A stretch of DNA of 54,173 nt from Coemansia sp. RSA 487 (taxonomy: Eukaryota; Kickxellomycota; Kickxellomycetes; Kickxellales; Kickxellaceae). A model generated the notes under the pieces. It saw only the letters and a program-made list of their open reading frames with translations. It did not search any database and was not told the origin of the DNA. How positions within the stretch are numbered: position 1 is the first letter of the stretch; each line of letters begins with the position of its first letter. The stretch spans positions 1 to 54,173 of the forward strand of contig JANBRJ010000105.1 in NCBI GenBank assembly GCA_027577595.1, given 5' to 3'. Shown here piece by piece: positions 29,215 through 40,395 of the stretch. The position numbers were made by a program, and so were the translations under genes.

Positions 29215-29513
29215 ATTTGACTGTGTGCTATTGCTAATGCCACTATCAAATAAATAAGAATGTATAAAATCACAAAAAAGAGAAAAGGTTGGTCATTGCT
29301 GCGTTTGCTTTTTTTTCGTTGAAGGCCAAAAAATGAAAAATAAAAAACTGATCTAATCTTTTGATCGACATGATTATGGCTGTAGATCAAGTTCGCTCAG
29401 ATACTGGAGCTTGCTTTCTTTGGCATTCAGGCCAATAATGCTCTTTGCGCTTGGGATAGAAGATGGCATATATATAAATTGAAAGTAACAAAAGGAAATG
29501 CCATGAAATATAT

Positions 29514-32261
29514 CTAAGAAAGTGAATCGTCTGTGATAGCGCAGTTTTTTGACTGGTCGCATTGGACACGCACTGCCTTTTCGAACTTGATGTCCTTTGC
29601 GTGCAGCCCAAGAGCCGTGATCTTTACGCGCGATCTCCAGAGCATAGTGAATGGGCGGTTGTCCCTGATAGCAGCAAACCAGGCAGTCAGGTCAGAGTCC
29701 TCAGCACCCCGCTTTGCCAAATGGACCTCGCTACCATCATGACTTCTAGCTGCCTTTTCTTCAGTGTTGCTTCTGCCAAGCGCAGCGTTGCCGTTGATGA
29801 TACGTCTTTGTGCAGCCATCGCACCATCCGATGGAGCATTGTCGACCTTGTCGGGACCTATTTGAACAAGTGAGCGTGGGGCCGTTTCCTTGGTCGCTTC
29901 AGACTGTGCAATGCCACGGGTGTGAGTGACGAGCAACCGCTTGTCTGTCAACGAGTGTGGCTCTGCATTATCGTTCTCCGTACCAGCAGCAGCAGCAGCA
30001 GATTTGGTTTCGCTAGCAACAGGGACGGACACTTCGAATGCTGGCCACGACCACCGCGAAGTGCCACGGCCCGGAACGTGGATAAGTCCGGCGCTGCCGA
30101 TGGACCCGACCTCTGTGTCGCCCCAATAGAGACGCAGGGGCTCGGTGAACTCAATATCCACGCCAATCGGTCCGCCAGATGTCAGGTTGCCTGCTATCTG
30201 CAGCATGTACGAAGAGGTGGCAGGAGCCGATATATCCAATGCCTTTGGAATAGTTGTGGATTGCTCTAAGTTTGGAATTATAACCATACCAGGCGGGGGA
30301 GATGGCGCTACCGGTGTGGCCGAGTCAGGCAATATCACTTTAGTGGCGGTTTGAGCAGCATGGCGGAAGACGCTGTTGCTTGACGCTGTCACATGCGATT
30401 CCATAGGTGACAGCGGCAAATTCGCAGGTCCTCTGGTCATCACCTTTATGGAATTTTCAGCTGACAGAGAGGCTGAGGAGGGCGATGAGAAGCCGTGGGT
30501 GTTTGTTGTCACAGAAGAGTGCTGCAGTGTCGGTGTGGACGTCAGCGATTCTGCGTTCCTTTGCTGCTGCTGGTGTTGTTGCTGCTGGTGCTGCTGCGTC
30601 TGGCGGTTCTCCAGCATTCCTGGCGGATGAGCGGCGGTGTTCGCTAGCTCCGAGTGATCAGGATGCCCCAGGGATGCAGCGTGTGCCTGCGTAGCCAACA
30701 ATATGGCACGCGATATGGGTGCCGACGACAAGTGCCGCAGCGTCGGTGCAAGCGTAGGCGACTGGTAGTCAAGATCGCGTACCCAAAGCATCTTCGCGTC
30801 GTGGTGTAAAGAAATGTGGGTGCCTGAGTTGGAGTTCTGCGCGATCTCTCCTGCCATGCGTCCATTATGATCCATTTCGTGCGCAGAAGGAGGGGGAGGA
30901 ATGGCAACGAAGCCACGGGTCGTTTGCGCCAGCGGATGCACCGGCCCAGCCCCGTGGCCGCTGTTGCTTAGCCTAAGGGCGCGAGACACTTGCGGCGGCG
31001 CAGATGCACGCACCGATGTGACGGTGAGTGAAAGGTCCTGGAGAGTTGAGCGCATCAGGAACGGGAAGACGCCGACAACCAATATAACGATGATGATGGT
31101 AAGAAGAGCCAGAAGCACGCCAAGAACAATCCCAAGCGATGTCAGCGGACGCTTCTGCACATACCGTATAACAGGGCCAATAAACCTGTTGTTCGCAAGC
31201 GAGGCGCCAACCATCGGGATCGTGGTCGCTGTGGTGCCTCGGGCGGTGAGAGCCATGGAATTGATTGCTGTGTCGGGATTGCAGCACTCCACGCACTTGA
31301 GCCGCTTGGTCTCGCTGTCGTCTGTGGTGCCTTCATCCTCTTCCGTGTGATGCTTGCGCTTGCAGGACTCGGATTCATCGATGGACGACAGCGACTTGGT
31401 ATCATCATCGTCAATATCTTCGCGGCGTCTGGTAAACCGGTCGGCTATTTTCTGCCTCAGCTGCTTGCCGCCCAACCATATCCTTTGCATACGCGTACTC
31501 TGCTGCTCTTCGTCTGTGGACCGCAGCGATCCAGGCACAAAGGCACGGTCGCTTTGGTCGCATTGCCCGCCGCTGGTGTGCGACATGGAGTCTGAGTACG
31601 CCGGAACGGTGCGCATGTTCTTGGGGGCGCTTCCGAACTGGTAGGACCGGTCGGCCAGCGCAATGGATGTGCTTCCTTGGAGCATCATGTCAACCGCAGC
31701 CTGGAGCTCACGGTCCAAGTCTGTGCCAGTGTCTGACAGCGAGCGATGCAGGAACGTGTCGCTGTCACCGAGCTGTCCAGATATGTCTATCTTTGTCGTC
31801 TTGCTGTTATTGCGACTGTCCATACTGCCTATATGGAATGTGTCGCTCTTTGACGTGCCGTCATTGCGCAAGTCCCTTTCGCTTTTGTTAATCGCCAAGC
31901 TATCATCCATCGTACGCTGGCCAGGATCGTGCTTTTGATTCTGATTCTGACTCTGATTCTGATTCTGACTCTGACTCTGATGTCTGTGCTGCTGGCTGTC
32001 GCTCGAGCCGTTTATCTCCAATATCCGTGGAATAAAATGGCTATCGGAGGACGCAGTCGCCGGCGGCTTTGGCGCCTCTTGTGGCTTATCCACCATCGCC
32101 AAACTATTGATAATCTGCGATCCCTTGGGCGTGGTTTGCGTGGCTGCGTCCTTAGTGTGCAAATTTTTGTCAAACGCCAGACAGATGCTAGATTCGGTGT
32201 CGAGGCAGATCAGCCTAGCCTTATTCTCGTCACCCTCTTTGTTCTTTTGTCTATTATCCAT
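29514..32261 (-). CDS. Large single-pass membrane protein with LEA/DUF3712-like outer domain
   Basis: A 915-residue protein starting at the ATG at 32261 (MDNRQKNKEGDENKARL); the longer frame upstream is AT-rich leader. Residues 1-370 are charged and disordered, with a Ser-Gln-Asn-Gln repeat encoded by a hexanucleotide tract near 31935-31980. One transmembrane helix lies at about 372-402 (LGIVLGVLLALLTIIIVILV), directly followed by the strand LQDLSLTVTSVRASAPP. Ser/Gln-rich sequence follows, then LQIAGNLTSGGPIGVDIEFT, LRLYWGDTEVGSI and a late KITALGLHAKDIKF. This outer pattern resembles the LEA-like domains of fungal vacuolar or plasma membrane proteins of the DUF3712/Tag1 kind. Function unknown; type II topology is inferred. 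Confidence 0.6.
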   Translation of the reverse strand: MDNRQKNKEGDENKARLICLDTESSICLAFDKNLHTKDAATQTTPKGSQIINSLAMVDKPQEAPKPPATASSDSHFIPRILEINGSSDSQQHRHQSQSQNQNQSQNQNQKHDPGQRTMDDSLAINKSERDLRNDGTSKSDTFHIGSMDSRNNSKTTKIDISGQLGDSDTFLHRSLSDTGTDLDRELQAAVDMMLQGSTSIALADRSYQFGSAPKNMRTVPAYSDSMSHTSGGQCDQSDRAFVPGSLRSTDEEQQSTRMQRIWLGGKQLRQKIADRFTRRREDIDDDDTKSLSSIDESESCKRKHHTEEDEGTTDDSETKRLKCVECCNPDTAINSMALTARGTTATTIPMVGASLANNRFIGPVIRYVQKRPLTSLGIVLGVLLALLTIIIVILVVGVFPFLMRSTLQDLSLTVTSVRASAPPQVSRALRLSNSGHGAGPVHPLAQTTRGFVAIPPPPSAHEMDHNGRMAGEIAQNSNSGTHISLHHDAKMLWVRDLDYQSPTLAPTLRHLSSAPISRAILLATQAHAASLGHPDHSELANTAAHPPGMLENRQTQQHQQQQHQQQQRNAESLTSTPTLQHSSVTTNTHGFSSPSSASLSAENSIKVMTRGPANLPLSPMESHVTASSNSVFRHAAQTATKVILPDSATPVAPSPPPGMVIIPNLEQSTTIPKALDISAPATSSYMLQIAGNLTSGGPIGVDIEFTEPLRLYWGDTEVGSIGSAGLIHVPGRGTSRWSWPAFEVSVPVASETKSAAAAAGTENDNAEPHSLTDKRLLVTHTRGIAQSEATKETAPRSLVQIGPDKVDNAPSDGAMAAQRRIINGNAALGRSNTEEKAARSHDGSEVHLAKRGAEDSDLTAWFAAIRDNRPFTMLWRSRVKITALGLHAKDIKFEKAVRVQCDQSKNCAITDDSLS

Positions 32262-33327
32262 TGTTTTTGCTTGTAGACAATTGCAAGATCTAAAAAGTTT
32301 TGTTAGTGTATAGTGTTTTGTAGAATAAGCTTCCTTTTGTCTCAAATGTGGAGCGAAAGAAAGAAATATCAAAGTGAAAGTATTGCCAACGAGAGAAATA
32401 AAAAAAGAGTCCAAGGGAAAAAAGGTTGGTCGAAAATGGAAATGATTCTTGTATATCAAATTGGTTTTTCTAGTAAAACAAAAAGGAGTGACAAGCTAAT
32501 AGGTGCTTCAAAATAAAGCGGTTTCGTTTTGGACTAGACACAAGTGCCAGAAGCCGACTAATAACCATTTAGACCAAAAATAGATAGAAACTAGTGTTGA
32601 TAAGCAAGCATCTCGGCCGTATGACATTTGCTAATCCATATGACAAAATGTCAAACTTTTTGCTAATAATATGGATGTCATCTAGAACATGGCTATTGTT
32701 ATTAGACATTCATTTACAAAAATGGTGGACCTAAAAAAAAGATAGGAAGCTAGACATGCTGCTCCCTATTTAATACTTGCCTATTTTTACAACCGATATT
32801 GCCCGTGGATAGGGTATTAGTTTCTTCTTCTCCGCATTCTGCCTCTTTTTATCCTCGCCAGATGTGTTCCTTTCTCCCTCGTGTACTCCCTCTTCCCTTT
32901 TGGTAGTCTAGAAATAGGGTAGAGTAGTAACAATGAATAATTGAGTCTAGACTTTTTAAGCAATAGCAAATATAAAATGCGGAGAAAGGAAAAGAAAATA
33001 AAAAGGAGCCATCTCAGAGCTTACAAGCCTCCTATTGAATGCCAAGCGTGGGTGAGCGGAAAAGGAAATTGTGAATCGGAAAGCTCCTCGGTGTTGACAA
33101 ACAGAATCGAGATTGGAAAAGTCCGCAACATCATAAATTCCCAGCCAAAAAAAAACACAAGCCTGTAATCTATGTAATCTGATTAATGAAACTTTTTCTA
33201 TGATCAATCCCCTGGCCCTAGATGATGCAAGCTAAAAAACACAACACTTTAGACGAAAAAAAAAAACAAAATTCGTATTTTCTCGTTTTCTTTTTAATAA
33301 ATCTATCTGCAAATTTAAAATTAGAAA
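32262..33327. other. Divergent intergenic region, membrane protein / RPC2
   Basis: 1,066 bp between the two start codons. It contains A-rich runs just before RPC2 (33255-33290) and C/T-rich stretches near 32820-32910. No clear TATA box and no gene. Confidence 0.4.
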
Positions 33328-36300
33328 ATGGAGGTCGATCGAATGACTAACGAGAGCCTCTACGAACACACACGCCTACGAAATGGCGAGCACGATGCAG
33401 CCGAGCGCCTTCTGAACCTAGGCACCGGCGAGGACGAAGCAATGAGGAAGAAAAAGCTAAACGACCCGATCCCCACAGCTGCCGACAAGTGGCAGCTTCT
33501 CCCTGCATTCCTTCGCGTCAAGGGCCTGGTGAAGCAGCACATCGATTCGTTTAATTATTTTATTGAGGTGGACATGAAAAAGATAGTCAAGGCTAACGAG
33601 CTGGTGACATCAGACGTGGACCCAAACTTTTACCTCAAATATACGGGGATTCGCGTGGGAATGCCTGAGCGTATGGATGCAGATGCAGCCAACAGGTCAA
33701 TCACACCTCACGAGTGCAGGCTACGCGATATGACGTACGCGGCGCCTGTGGCTGTGGATATCGAATACACTAGGGGAAAATCGCGAGTGATCCGCAAAGG
33801 TGTTGTCATCGGACGCATGCCCATAATGCTGCGGTCTGCACGGTGCGTGCTGACTGGAAAAGATGAGCGCGAAATGGCTGAGATGCAGGAATGCCCGCTT
33901 GACCCTGGTGGCTACTTCATTGTGCGCGGCACAGAAAAGGTCATCTTAGTGCAAGAGCAGTTGTCAAAGAACAGAATCATTGTGCAAAAGGACGGCAAAG
34001 GATATATGTCGGCATACGTCACTTCTAGTACACACGAACGTAAGTCCAACACATACGTGTCGATTAGCAAGAACGGCCGTCTGTATCTAAGACATAACAT
34101 GCTTTCCGAGGACATTCCTCTCGTCGTTGCTCTGCGTGCCATGGGACTGACTGCAGATAAGGAGATCGCCAACCTTGTCACTGGAGTCGATCCTGTGTAC
34201 CTGGACAAGCTGGCTCCATCGATGGAGGAGGGCGCGGCGTGCAAGCTATTTACGCAACGCGCAGCGCTGGACTTTGTCGGATCTAAGGTCAAAGGAATGG
34301 GCCGCCGCTCTGGAGCAACACGCCGCGCACCACACGAAGATGCATTGGACGTGCTCGCAAACATAGTGCTTGCACATGTTCCCGTCAAAGGCGGAGACTT
34401 CCGCGCCAAATGCATACATGTGGCGATGATGGCCCGCCGCGTGCTGCAAGCTGTAAGCAGGGGCGATGAGACCGATGACCTGGACTACTTGGGCAACAAG
34501 CGGTTCGAGCTTGCAGGACAGCTAATCGGTCTTCTCTTTGAGGATCTGTTCAAGCGGTTTAACTCGGATCTCAAGCTCAATGTTGACAAGGTGCTGAAGA
34601 AACCCAACTTGGCACGTGCCTTCGATGTGTACAACCAGCTACTGTGCCACGGCGACTTGATCACCCAGGGACTCGTGCGCGCCATCAGTACAGGCAACTG
34701 GTCGCTCAAGCGGTTCAAGATGGACCGCGCGGGGGTCACCCACATCCTGTCACGACTCTCGTATATTGCAGCACTCGGCATGATGACACGTATTAGCAGC
34801 CAGTTCGAGAAGACCCGCAAGGTGTCTGGTCCCCGAGCGCTCCAGCCATCCCAGTGGGGCATGTTGTGTCCGGCTGACACACCCGAGGGCGAGCTGTGCG
34901 GGCTGGTCAAGAACCTTGCACTGATGACGCACATCACCACCGATGATGAGGAGGACCCGATCCGCCGCGTTGCCTTTGCGCTGGGCGTTGAAGATGCTGC
35001 GCTGGTCACTGGTATCGAGCTCTATGCGGCCGATACGCACATTGTGTGCCTCAATGGTCTTATCCTGGGAACCACGCGCACGGCGCATCGCTTTGTTGGC
35101 CATTTCAGGGCGCTGCGCAGGTCGGGCCGCATCCCGGCGTTTGTCAGCATCTACACAGACGACCACGCACGCACAGTCAACATCTCGGCCGACGGCGGAC
35201 GCATCTGTCGGCCCGTCATTATCGTCGAGAACGGGGTGAGCCGAGTCACTGGTGAGCACATTCAGCGACTGATGGCTGGTGAGCTGCAGTTCGACGACTT
35301 TTTGCGGCTTGGGCTGGTCGAATATCTGGACGTCAATGAGGAGAACGACACAAACATTGCCGTTTACGAGCCGGAGATCAAGGCGTACACAACGCATGTG
35401 GAGATCGAGCCATTCACTCTACTCGGCGCAGTGGCTGGGCTGATCCCGTACCCGCATCACAACCAGTCACCGCGTAACACGTACCAGTCAGCTATGGGAA
35501 AGCAGGCGATTGGCGCAATTGCCTACAATCAGCTCAACCGCATCGATACGCTGCTGTACCTGATGGTCTATCCGCAGCAGCCCATGGTCAAGACCAAGAC
35601 TATCGAGCTGATCAACTACGACAAGCTGCCAGCCGGTCAGAACGGATCTGTCTTTGTCATGTCGTACTCCGGATACGATATCGAGGACGCGCTGGTCATC
35701 AACAAGGCGTCCTTGGACCGTGGGTTCGGTCGCTGCCAAGTATTGCGCAAATTCACTGCCATCGTCCGCAAGTACCCGAACGGTACATACGACCGCGTTC
35801 TTGGCGCGCCTATCACGCCCGACGGCAAAGTACTTGACAAGTATGCGCAAATCGACGCCGACGGCATGGCGGCTCCAGGAACGCGACTTGAGAATGGTCA
35901 GCTGTACTTACACAAGCAGTCACCTGTGGATGGCGGCACCGACATTGGCATAGGAGCCACGGGTCACCAGCCAGAGAGTGTCGAGTTCCGGTCCACGCCC
36001 ATGACGTACCGGTTCCCGGACCACGGATACGTTGACAAAGTGATGATCACCACTTCGGAATCTGATCAGACGCTGATCAAGTTTCTTTTGCGCCAGACGC
36101 GCCGCCCCGAGCTCGGCGACAAGTTCTCGTCGCGCCACGGGCAAAAGGGCGTGTGCGGCATTATCGTGCCGCAGGAGGACATGCCGTTCACCGACCGCGG
36201 CATCTACCCCGATATCATCATGAACCCTCACGGCTTCCCCTCGCGAATGACTGTCGGCAAGCTGATGGAGTTTGTGGCCAGCAAGGCCGGCGCCGTCAAG

Positions 36301-36831
36301 GGCGAGCTACAATACGGCACGTGTTTCGGCGGCAGTACGATGGAAGATATGTGCAAGATCCTGGTTGATAGCGGCTACAGCTACACCGGCAAGGACTATG
36401 TCACCTCCGGTATCACCGGTGAGCCCGTCGGTGCGTACATTTTCTCCGGCGCCACGTACTACCAGCGCCTCAAGCACATGGTGGCCGACAAGATGCACGC
36501 GCGCGCACGCGGTCCGCGAGCAGTCCTTACTAGGCAGCCAACCGAGGGCCGGTCGCGCGACGGTGGCTTGCGTCTTGGCGAGATGGAAAAGGACTGCTTG
36601 ATTGGCTATGGCGCATCGATGCTCTTACTTGAACGTTTAATGATCTCATCCGACGTCTTTGAAGTCCATGTGTGCGAAAAGTGCGGGTATATCGGGTACA
36701 AGGGCTGGTGCCAAATGTGCCGCTCCAGTAAGGCCATGGTCCCTATCAAGATCCCTTATGCATGCAAGCTACTGTTCCAGGAGCTCCAGTCCATGAACAT
36801 TCTTCCACGCCTGGTCATGGAAGACATTTAA
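33328..36831 (+). CDS. RPC2: RNA polymerase III second-largest subunit
   Basis: A 1167-residue protein, single exon, starting [14 protein letters not shown]. It is the RPB2-type half of the Pol III active centre. In order: [30 protein letters not shown], the fork region [20 protein letters not shown] (about residue 501), [17 protein letters not shown] (about 780), the hybrid-binding block [12 protein letters not shown] (about 930) with [15 protein letters not shown], and a C-terminal zinc ribbon with Cys pairs VCEKCG (1112-1115) and CQMC (1127-1130). The C-terminal [20 protein letters not shown] and the length (yeast Ret1 has 1149) identify the Pol III form rather than RPB2 or RPA2. Complete. 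Confidence 0.95.
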   Translation: MEVDRMTNESLYEHTRLRNGEHDAAERLLNLGTGEDEAMRKKKLNDPIPTAADKWQLLPAFLRVKGLVKQHIDSFNYFIEVDMKKIVKANELVTSDVDPNFYLKYTGIRVGMPERMDADAANRSITPHECRLRDMTYAAPVAVDIEYTRGKSRVIRKGVVIGRMPIMLRSARCVLTGKDEREMAEMQECPLDPGGYFIVRGTEKVILVQEQLSKNRIIVQKDGKGYMSAYVTSSTHERKSNTYVSISKNGRLYLRHNMLSEDIPLVVALRAMGLTADKEIANLVTGVDPVYLDKLAPSMEEGAACKLFTQRAALDFVGSKVKGMGRRSGATRRAPHEDALDVLANIVLAHVPVKGGDFRAKCIHVAMMARRVLQAVSRGDETDDLDYLGNKRFELAGQLIGLLFEDLFKRFNSDLKLNVDKVLKKPNLARAFDVYNQLLCHGDLITQGLVRAISTGNWSLKRFKMDRAGVTHILSRLSYIAALGMMTRISSQFEKTRKVSGPRALQPSQWGMLCPADTPEGELCGLVKNLALMTHITTDDEEDPIRRVAFALGVEDAALVTGIELYAADTHIVCLNGLILGTTRTAHRFVGHFRALRRSGRIPAFVSIYTDDHARTVNISADGGRICRPVIIVENGVSRVTGEHIQRLMAGELQFDDFLRLGLVEYLDVNEENDTNIAVYEPEIKAYTTHVEIEPFTLLGAVAGLIPYPHHNQSPRNTYQSAMGKQAIGAIAYNQLNRIDTLLYLMVYPQQPMVKTKTIELINYDKLPAGQNGSVFVMSYSGYDIEDALVINKASLDRGFGRCQVLRKFTAIVRKYPNGTYDRVLGAPITPDGKVLDKYAQIDADGMAAPGTRLENGQLYLHKQSPVDGGTDIGIGATGHQPESVEFRSTPMTYRFPDHGYVDKVMITTSESDQTLIKFLLRQTRRPELGDKFSSRHGQKGVCGIIVPQEDMPFTDRGIYPDIIMNPHGFPSRMTVGKLMEFVASKAGAVKGELQYGTCFGGSTMEDMCKILVDSGYSYTGKDYVTSGITGEPVGAYIFSGATYYQRLKHMVADKMHARARGPRAVLTRQPTEGRSRDGGLRLGEMEKDCLIGYGASMLLLERLMISSDVFEVHVCEKCGYIGYKGWCQMCRSSKAMVPIKIPYACKLLFQELQSMNILPRLVMEDI

Positions 36832-36898
36832 CATTTACTTTTTTCGTATTTATTGTAGGAGGAAAAGTTTTGAAAAACACTAATGTTATTTAGTTTGA

Positions 36899-37372
36899 TC
36901 ATGTTGCAGTTCTTTCAAATGTCTGAAATAATTTGTTTACTATTCTTTTTCTTGATTTCATTCGACTTATGAACACAATCGCGTACCTTTTTTCTGTCTT
37001 CTTGTCATCACGCGACATGTTGGCTACCTCAACATTTGCTGGTGATTCAATATTTGGCCCATCGAGCATCAAAGTAATTCTCAACAGTATCGACTCTACT
37101 GAGAATTCGGGATTCCAACACCAGCCAGAATCATAGTAGCCACTTATATCCTCGCCTACCACATCGAGAATCAAAATATATACTCATCCGTCCGGGAAAA
37201 TGTTCGGGTGCCATATTTCCGTTGCAAACTCTACTGTCGGCAGTGCACGCGGGAAGTTGTCTGGGAAATTGATAATGGCATTAAATATGCCATACGCATA
37301 TAGCAAATATACTGGTCCAAACATAGTTAATTTCCACTAGTATGTCTTTCCAGAGCAAAAAACGGCAAAGGC
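36899..37372 (-). pseudogene. E2 ubiquitin-conjugating enzyme relic (UBC7/UBE2G type)
   Basis: The main exon of an E2 is readable on the minus strand: AFAVFCSGKTY, WKLTMFGP, GIFNAIINFPDNFP, then EIWHPNIFPDG, followed by VYILIL, a UBE2G-type long acidic insert (GEDISGYY), FSVESILLRITLMLDGPN and ESPANVEVA with RDDKK. The family has H-P-N-h-x-x-D-G-x-V-C-h-S-I-L; here the catalytic Cys codon is TAT (37180-37178), preceded by TGA (37186-37184). A TAG stands at 37339-37337 before WKLTMFGP. A branch-like TACTAAC and an AAAG acceptor precede the exon at 37373. No upstream exon was found. Clearly dead as an E2. Confidence 0.7.
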
Positions 37373-38062
37373 CTTTGTGTTAGTAGTAGTTTTTTTTGCT
37401 TTTACGACTGTTCTTATCGCTAACAGAAACAGTTAAACCATGTGGAGCCAATAGTGACTTGCCTTGAAAATACTATCCTCATATAAACTAAGCGAAAACA
37501 ATGGGTTTGACCCATTAGCCAACGCTTTTTGCTTCTTATACAGTATTTTTGCGGCCCCATTCATAGCCGCTATCTGAGATAATCGTAATACTTTTAGAAC
37601 AATGTTGAAAATTGAAAAAGTGCAAAGATAAAAAAGAAAAAGAGGAAATTAAAGAATGTTTTGATTCCTCCAAATAGAAAGTTGATAACTTTTCATTATC
37701 AATGCAATATGTCATGTAGGCGATGGAATCTTTGACACCACAAACAAATGGCATTTTGCTTACAACTGCAATAGCACTATTTTGCTACTACAGTATTAAT
37801 TTTCATCTTGGTAAAGTCTTGTCAATTCACTAGTTTCATTGTTTCTATATTGTTTCTTACAAAACACACATTCTTGTATAAATACTGTTTATAATAAAAG
37901 CATTATAGCCTGATCTCAAAGGAAAAACAGGGTATTATATTTTTGGAATAAGCTGTTAAGCAAGGGCGCACGCTGTTTGCTTACATTTGCAATACTACCT
38001 TCATAATGCAATAGATGCAATCGCCAACCATAAATATGCTATTTTCATCTCAATGTATATCC
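37373..38062. other. Intergenic, AT-rich; unsupported small ORF
   Basis: A 72-codon minus-strand frame at 37536-37754 (MPFVCGVKDSIAYMTYC) has a TATTTATACAAG about 120 nt upstream, but its second half is simple-sequence Phe/Ser. I do not call it a gene. Confidence 0.3.
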
Positions 38063-38335
38063 CTAATGCTTCTTATAATTTTGTGCATGTTTGTGGCCGG
38101 CTTCTGCTGCATAGAACGTGTAAGCATCATCGCGACTCACATTAGCAAATTGAGTACGTCCATTTCCACTATGAATATTATATCCGCCTAATGGGTTGGG
38201 TGTGTATCCGTAACTTCCTCCTCTCCTCGCTGAAGCTTGGGCATGGCTTCGAATGATTTTTTCATGAGCTGCTTTAGCTTGCGATGATGTATACATGGTG
38301 GAATTTTTTGCTTTAGTTTTCGACGATTTAAACAT
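38063..38335 (-). CDS. Small basic hypothetical protein
   Basis: A 90-residue protein from the ATG at 38335 (MFKSSKTKAKNSTMYTSS) to FYAAEAGHKHAQNYKKH. The longer upstream frame starts before the TATA box and is rejected. The protein is basic and rich in His, Gly, Ser and Tyr, with a central GYTPNPLGGYNIHSGNG. Its promoter core, GGCGACATATAAAAG (38464-38478 on the minus strand), resembles the GCGA-TATA core of the ubiquitin-fold array 30 kb away, but the protein is unrelated to that family. No known domain seen. Confidence 0.5.
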   Translation of the reverse strand: MFKSSKTKAKNSTMYTSSQAKAAHEKIIRSHAQASARRGGSYGYTPNPLGGYNIHSGNGRTQFANVSRDDAYTFYAAEAGHKHAQNYKKH

Positions 38336-38463
38336 TGTAATTGTTAGACTATATGCTTCTGTTGCTTGGATAAAAATATTAATTGATAGTGGAATACTTG
38401 CGATGAAGCTGATTGTGCTGTAACTGATAGCTTTAATTCTCGAAATGCTAGACAATTCTTGCG

Positions 38464-38478
38464 CTTTTATATGTCGCC
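38464..38478 (-). promoter_or_regulatory. GCGA-TATA promoter core of the small basic gene
   Basis: GGCGACATATAAAAG on the minus strand, 129 nt before the ATG. Confidence 0.5.
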
Positions 38479-39629
38479 TAAAAATGTACACATGATGACA
38501 TCAAGCCGCTGGTATATTCCCCTCCCCAAAATATCAGCTATATTAAAATTTATCGATGTGAAAATATAAAAATGGGACCTTATTAAATGCCTATTGTACT
38601 AAAAGTCTTTATATCTAGCTTTGGGGAAGACTACCATGGAACATATGATATAAAGCAAATGGACTAAAGCAAGTGTTTTATACCAAAGAATATCCAACCA
38701 TATAGCTGTATCATTTCTCGGCTAATATGGCTATATAAGCCAAAAAGTTGCGAATGGGACAAATTAAACCACTGACATGAGCATATTTTAATGCGGCTTG
38801 TACTAGTCCGTAAGCACACGTGTAGTATGGAGGCTGTCGAATACCCATTGCTATCTCATTTTTAAGGGAACTGTTGGCCTCAGCTCTTGTATGTATATCG
38901 TATCTGTATTAGTAAAATGGTTCAATATGTGCTTTGTAGAATGAATGGTTGCAAGCATGCTTCCTTTTACTTTGGGGCCCTTTGTAGAATCCATTATAAA
39001 AATTTGGGGAAAGCGACCATCCTACCACTTGCTCTACAATCGCATAGGGCTTTAAATTGTCACTTTTGCATTCTTGACTGCATATGTATTGCCATTCAAA
39101 TACACACCAGTCACTAAGTCCCATCTTAGCAAATATACAGATTTTTTTCGCTGTATGCCAATTAATTGACGCGCTTTTCATTTATGACGAATCTGTGCTG
39201 TGCATTTGTGCATTTGTGCATTTGTCATTCCATCCAGAATCGTGTAATAATACTGCCCTCCTAATATTTTTGTGGTATGGCATGCCGTTTGCAGCAAAAT
39301 GTAGTTGGAGATTAGAATATCACTTACTTCTTCCAAGGAAAATACCTTTGTATGCTTATCTACCTTTTAAACAACCCAACTACATATTAGCAAACAGTTT
39401 TCTAGTACACCAATGTGAGCTTAACGTCCGCAATCCATTAAATTGAGATTCTCTTTAAAAATCAATAACTATCAATATTCGCTTGATGTTATTACCCATC
39501 TGTAGCTTGTGACGAGGTTAATTTGCAATTACCAGCAAAGGCAGGGAATAATGCATTCTCATTTACTTATTTACCATGAAAAATCGGGCGATGCGTCAAA
39601 TATTACCAGCCTTCAAAGTAAAACAACAT
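38479..39629. other. Intergenic, AT-rich
   Basis: A plus-strand CTATATAAG near 38731 precedes an ATG at 38827 that opens only 12 codons. No gene is called. Confidence 0.35.
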
Positions 39630-40395
39630 ATGCTTCCCTCCAGAGACTTTTCCGCGGCTTGGCCTGAAAACGCTATGTTTCATTCAGCACGTTCGCTGAG
39701 CATTTACCTGTTCATTTTAAATTACCAGGAGTTTGACGAGAACAGTACCATAGCCAAAGCCAAACCGTTCTTCTAGATAACGGAGTGCATCCAGACATCG
39801 ATGCCACAATTCCAGGAAGTTGCTCTCGATGATCAGAAGCTTGCGAGTGCGTACTACCATGAATCCGGTGACCATAAACGGAAGGCGGACAAGTTCCTAG
39901 CAACTGTTTTTAACAAGGCAAAGTCATTTGAAATTGATTTAAGAGCTGTTAAGCTGGCTAGCGACTATTTGGTTGGACGAAGCAGCACAGGGTTGACCGA
40001 TCTTAAATGTGCATTTACAAGCAAATGCGAAAATTTTCGGTTGCATTGTTGCCAAGTCTGCAGCGACCTTGGAGTCGCTGCTTGTTAAAGACTTTTACAT
40101 TGAAAATGTATGTTCGCTTATTTTTTAACGATGCAGGCACACCGATAGTATATCCACAACTGCAAAAGTTTACATTTTACCGCGGCAGTGCTTCTATTTC
40201 TTTTGAAAAGATTTGTGTGGATGAATCCATAGCCCTGTTTCCGGTGTTGCACTATCTTCGTTGGTCAGCGAGCTATATATTTGAGGACGATACACTGTTT
40301 CGAGGAAATAGTGATACTTTGGAGGATATACTTCCAATCCATAGATGCTATAGCAATAGCAGCATTGATACTTGCCATTCTGTGCCCTAACTTTG
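39630..40395 (+). pseudogene. Decayed paralogue of the F-box/LRR-like gene at 51743
   Basis: Pieces in different frames match the intact paralogue in order: PSRDFSAAWPENAMF (against LHDFSSTWPENVVF), then DQKLASAYYHESGDHKRKAD and FNKAKSFEIDLRAVKLASDY, then GTPIVYPQLQKFTFYRGSA and SYIFEDDTLFRGNSDTLEDI. Roughly 160 residues are then missing, and LAILCPNF resumes at about 40369-40394. Frame breaks and the internal deletion make it a pseudogene. It ends exactly where the BMS1 fragment begins. Confidence 0.7.

Noticed and set aside
38336-38491. Hydrophobic N-terminal extension of the small basic gene
   Set aside because: It includes and passes the TATA box, so it cannot be in the mRNA made from that promoter.
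38827-38865. 12-codon ORF 96 nt downstream of a TATATAAG
   Set aside because: Spacing matches the small-gene promoters, but there is no second copy and no sign of conservation.
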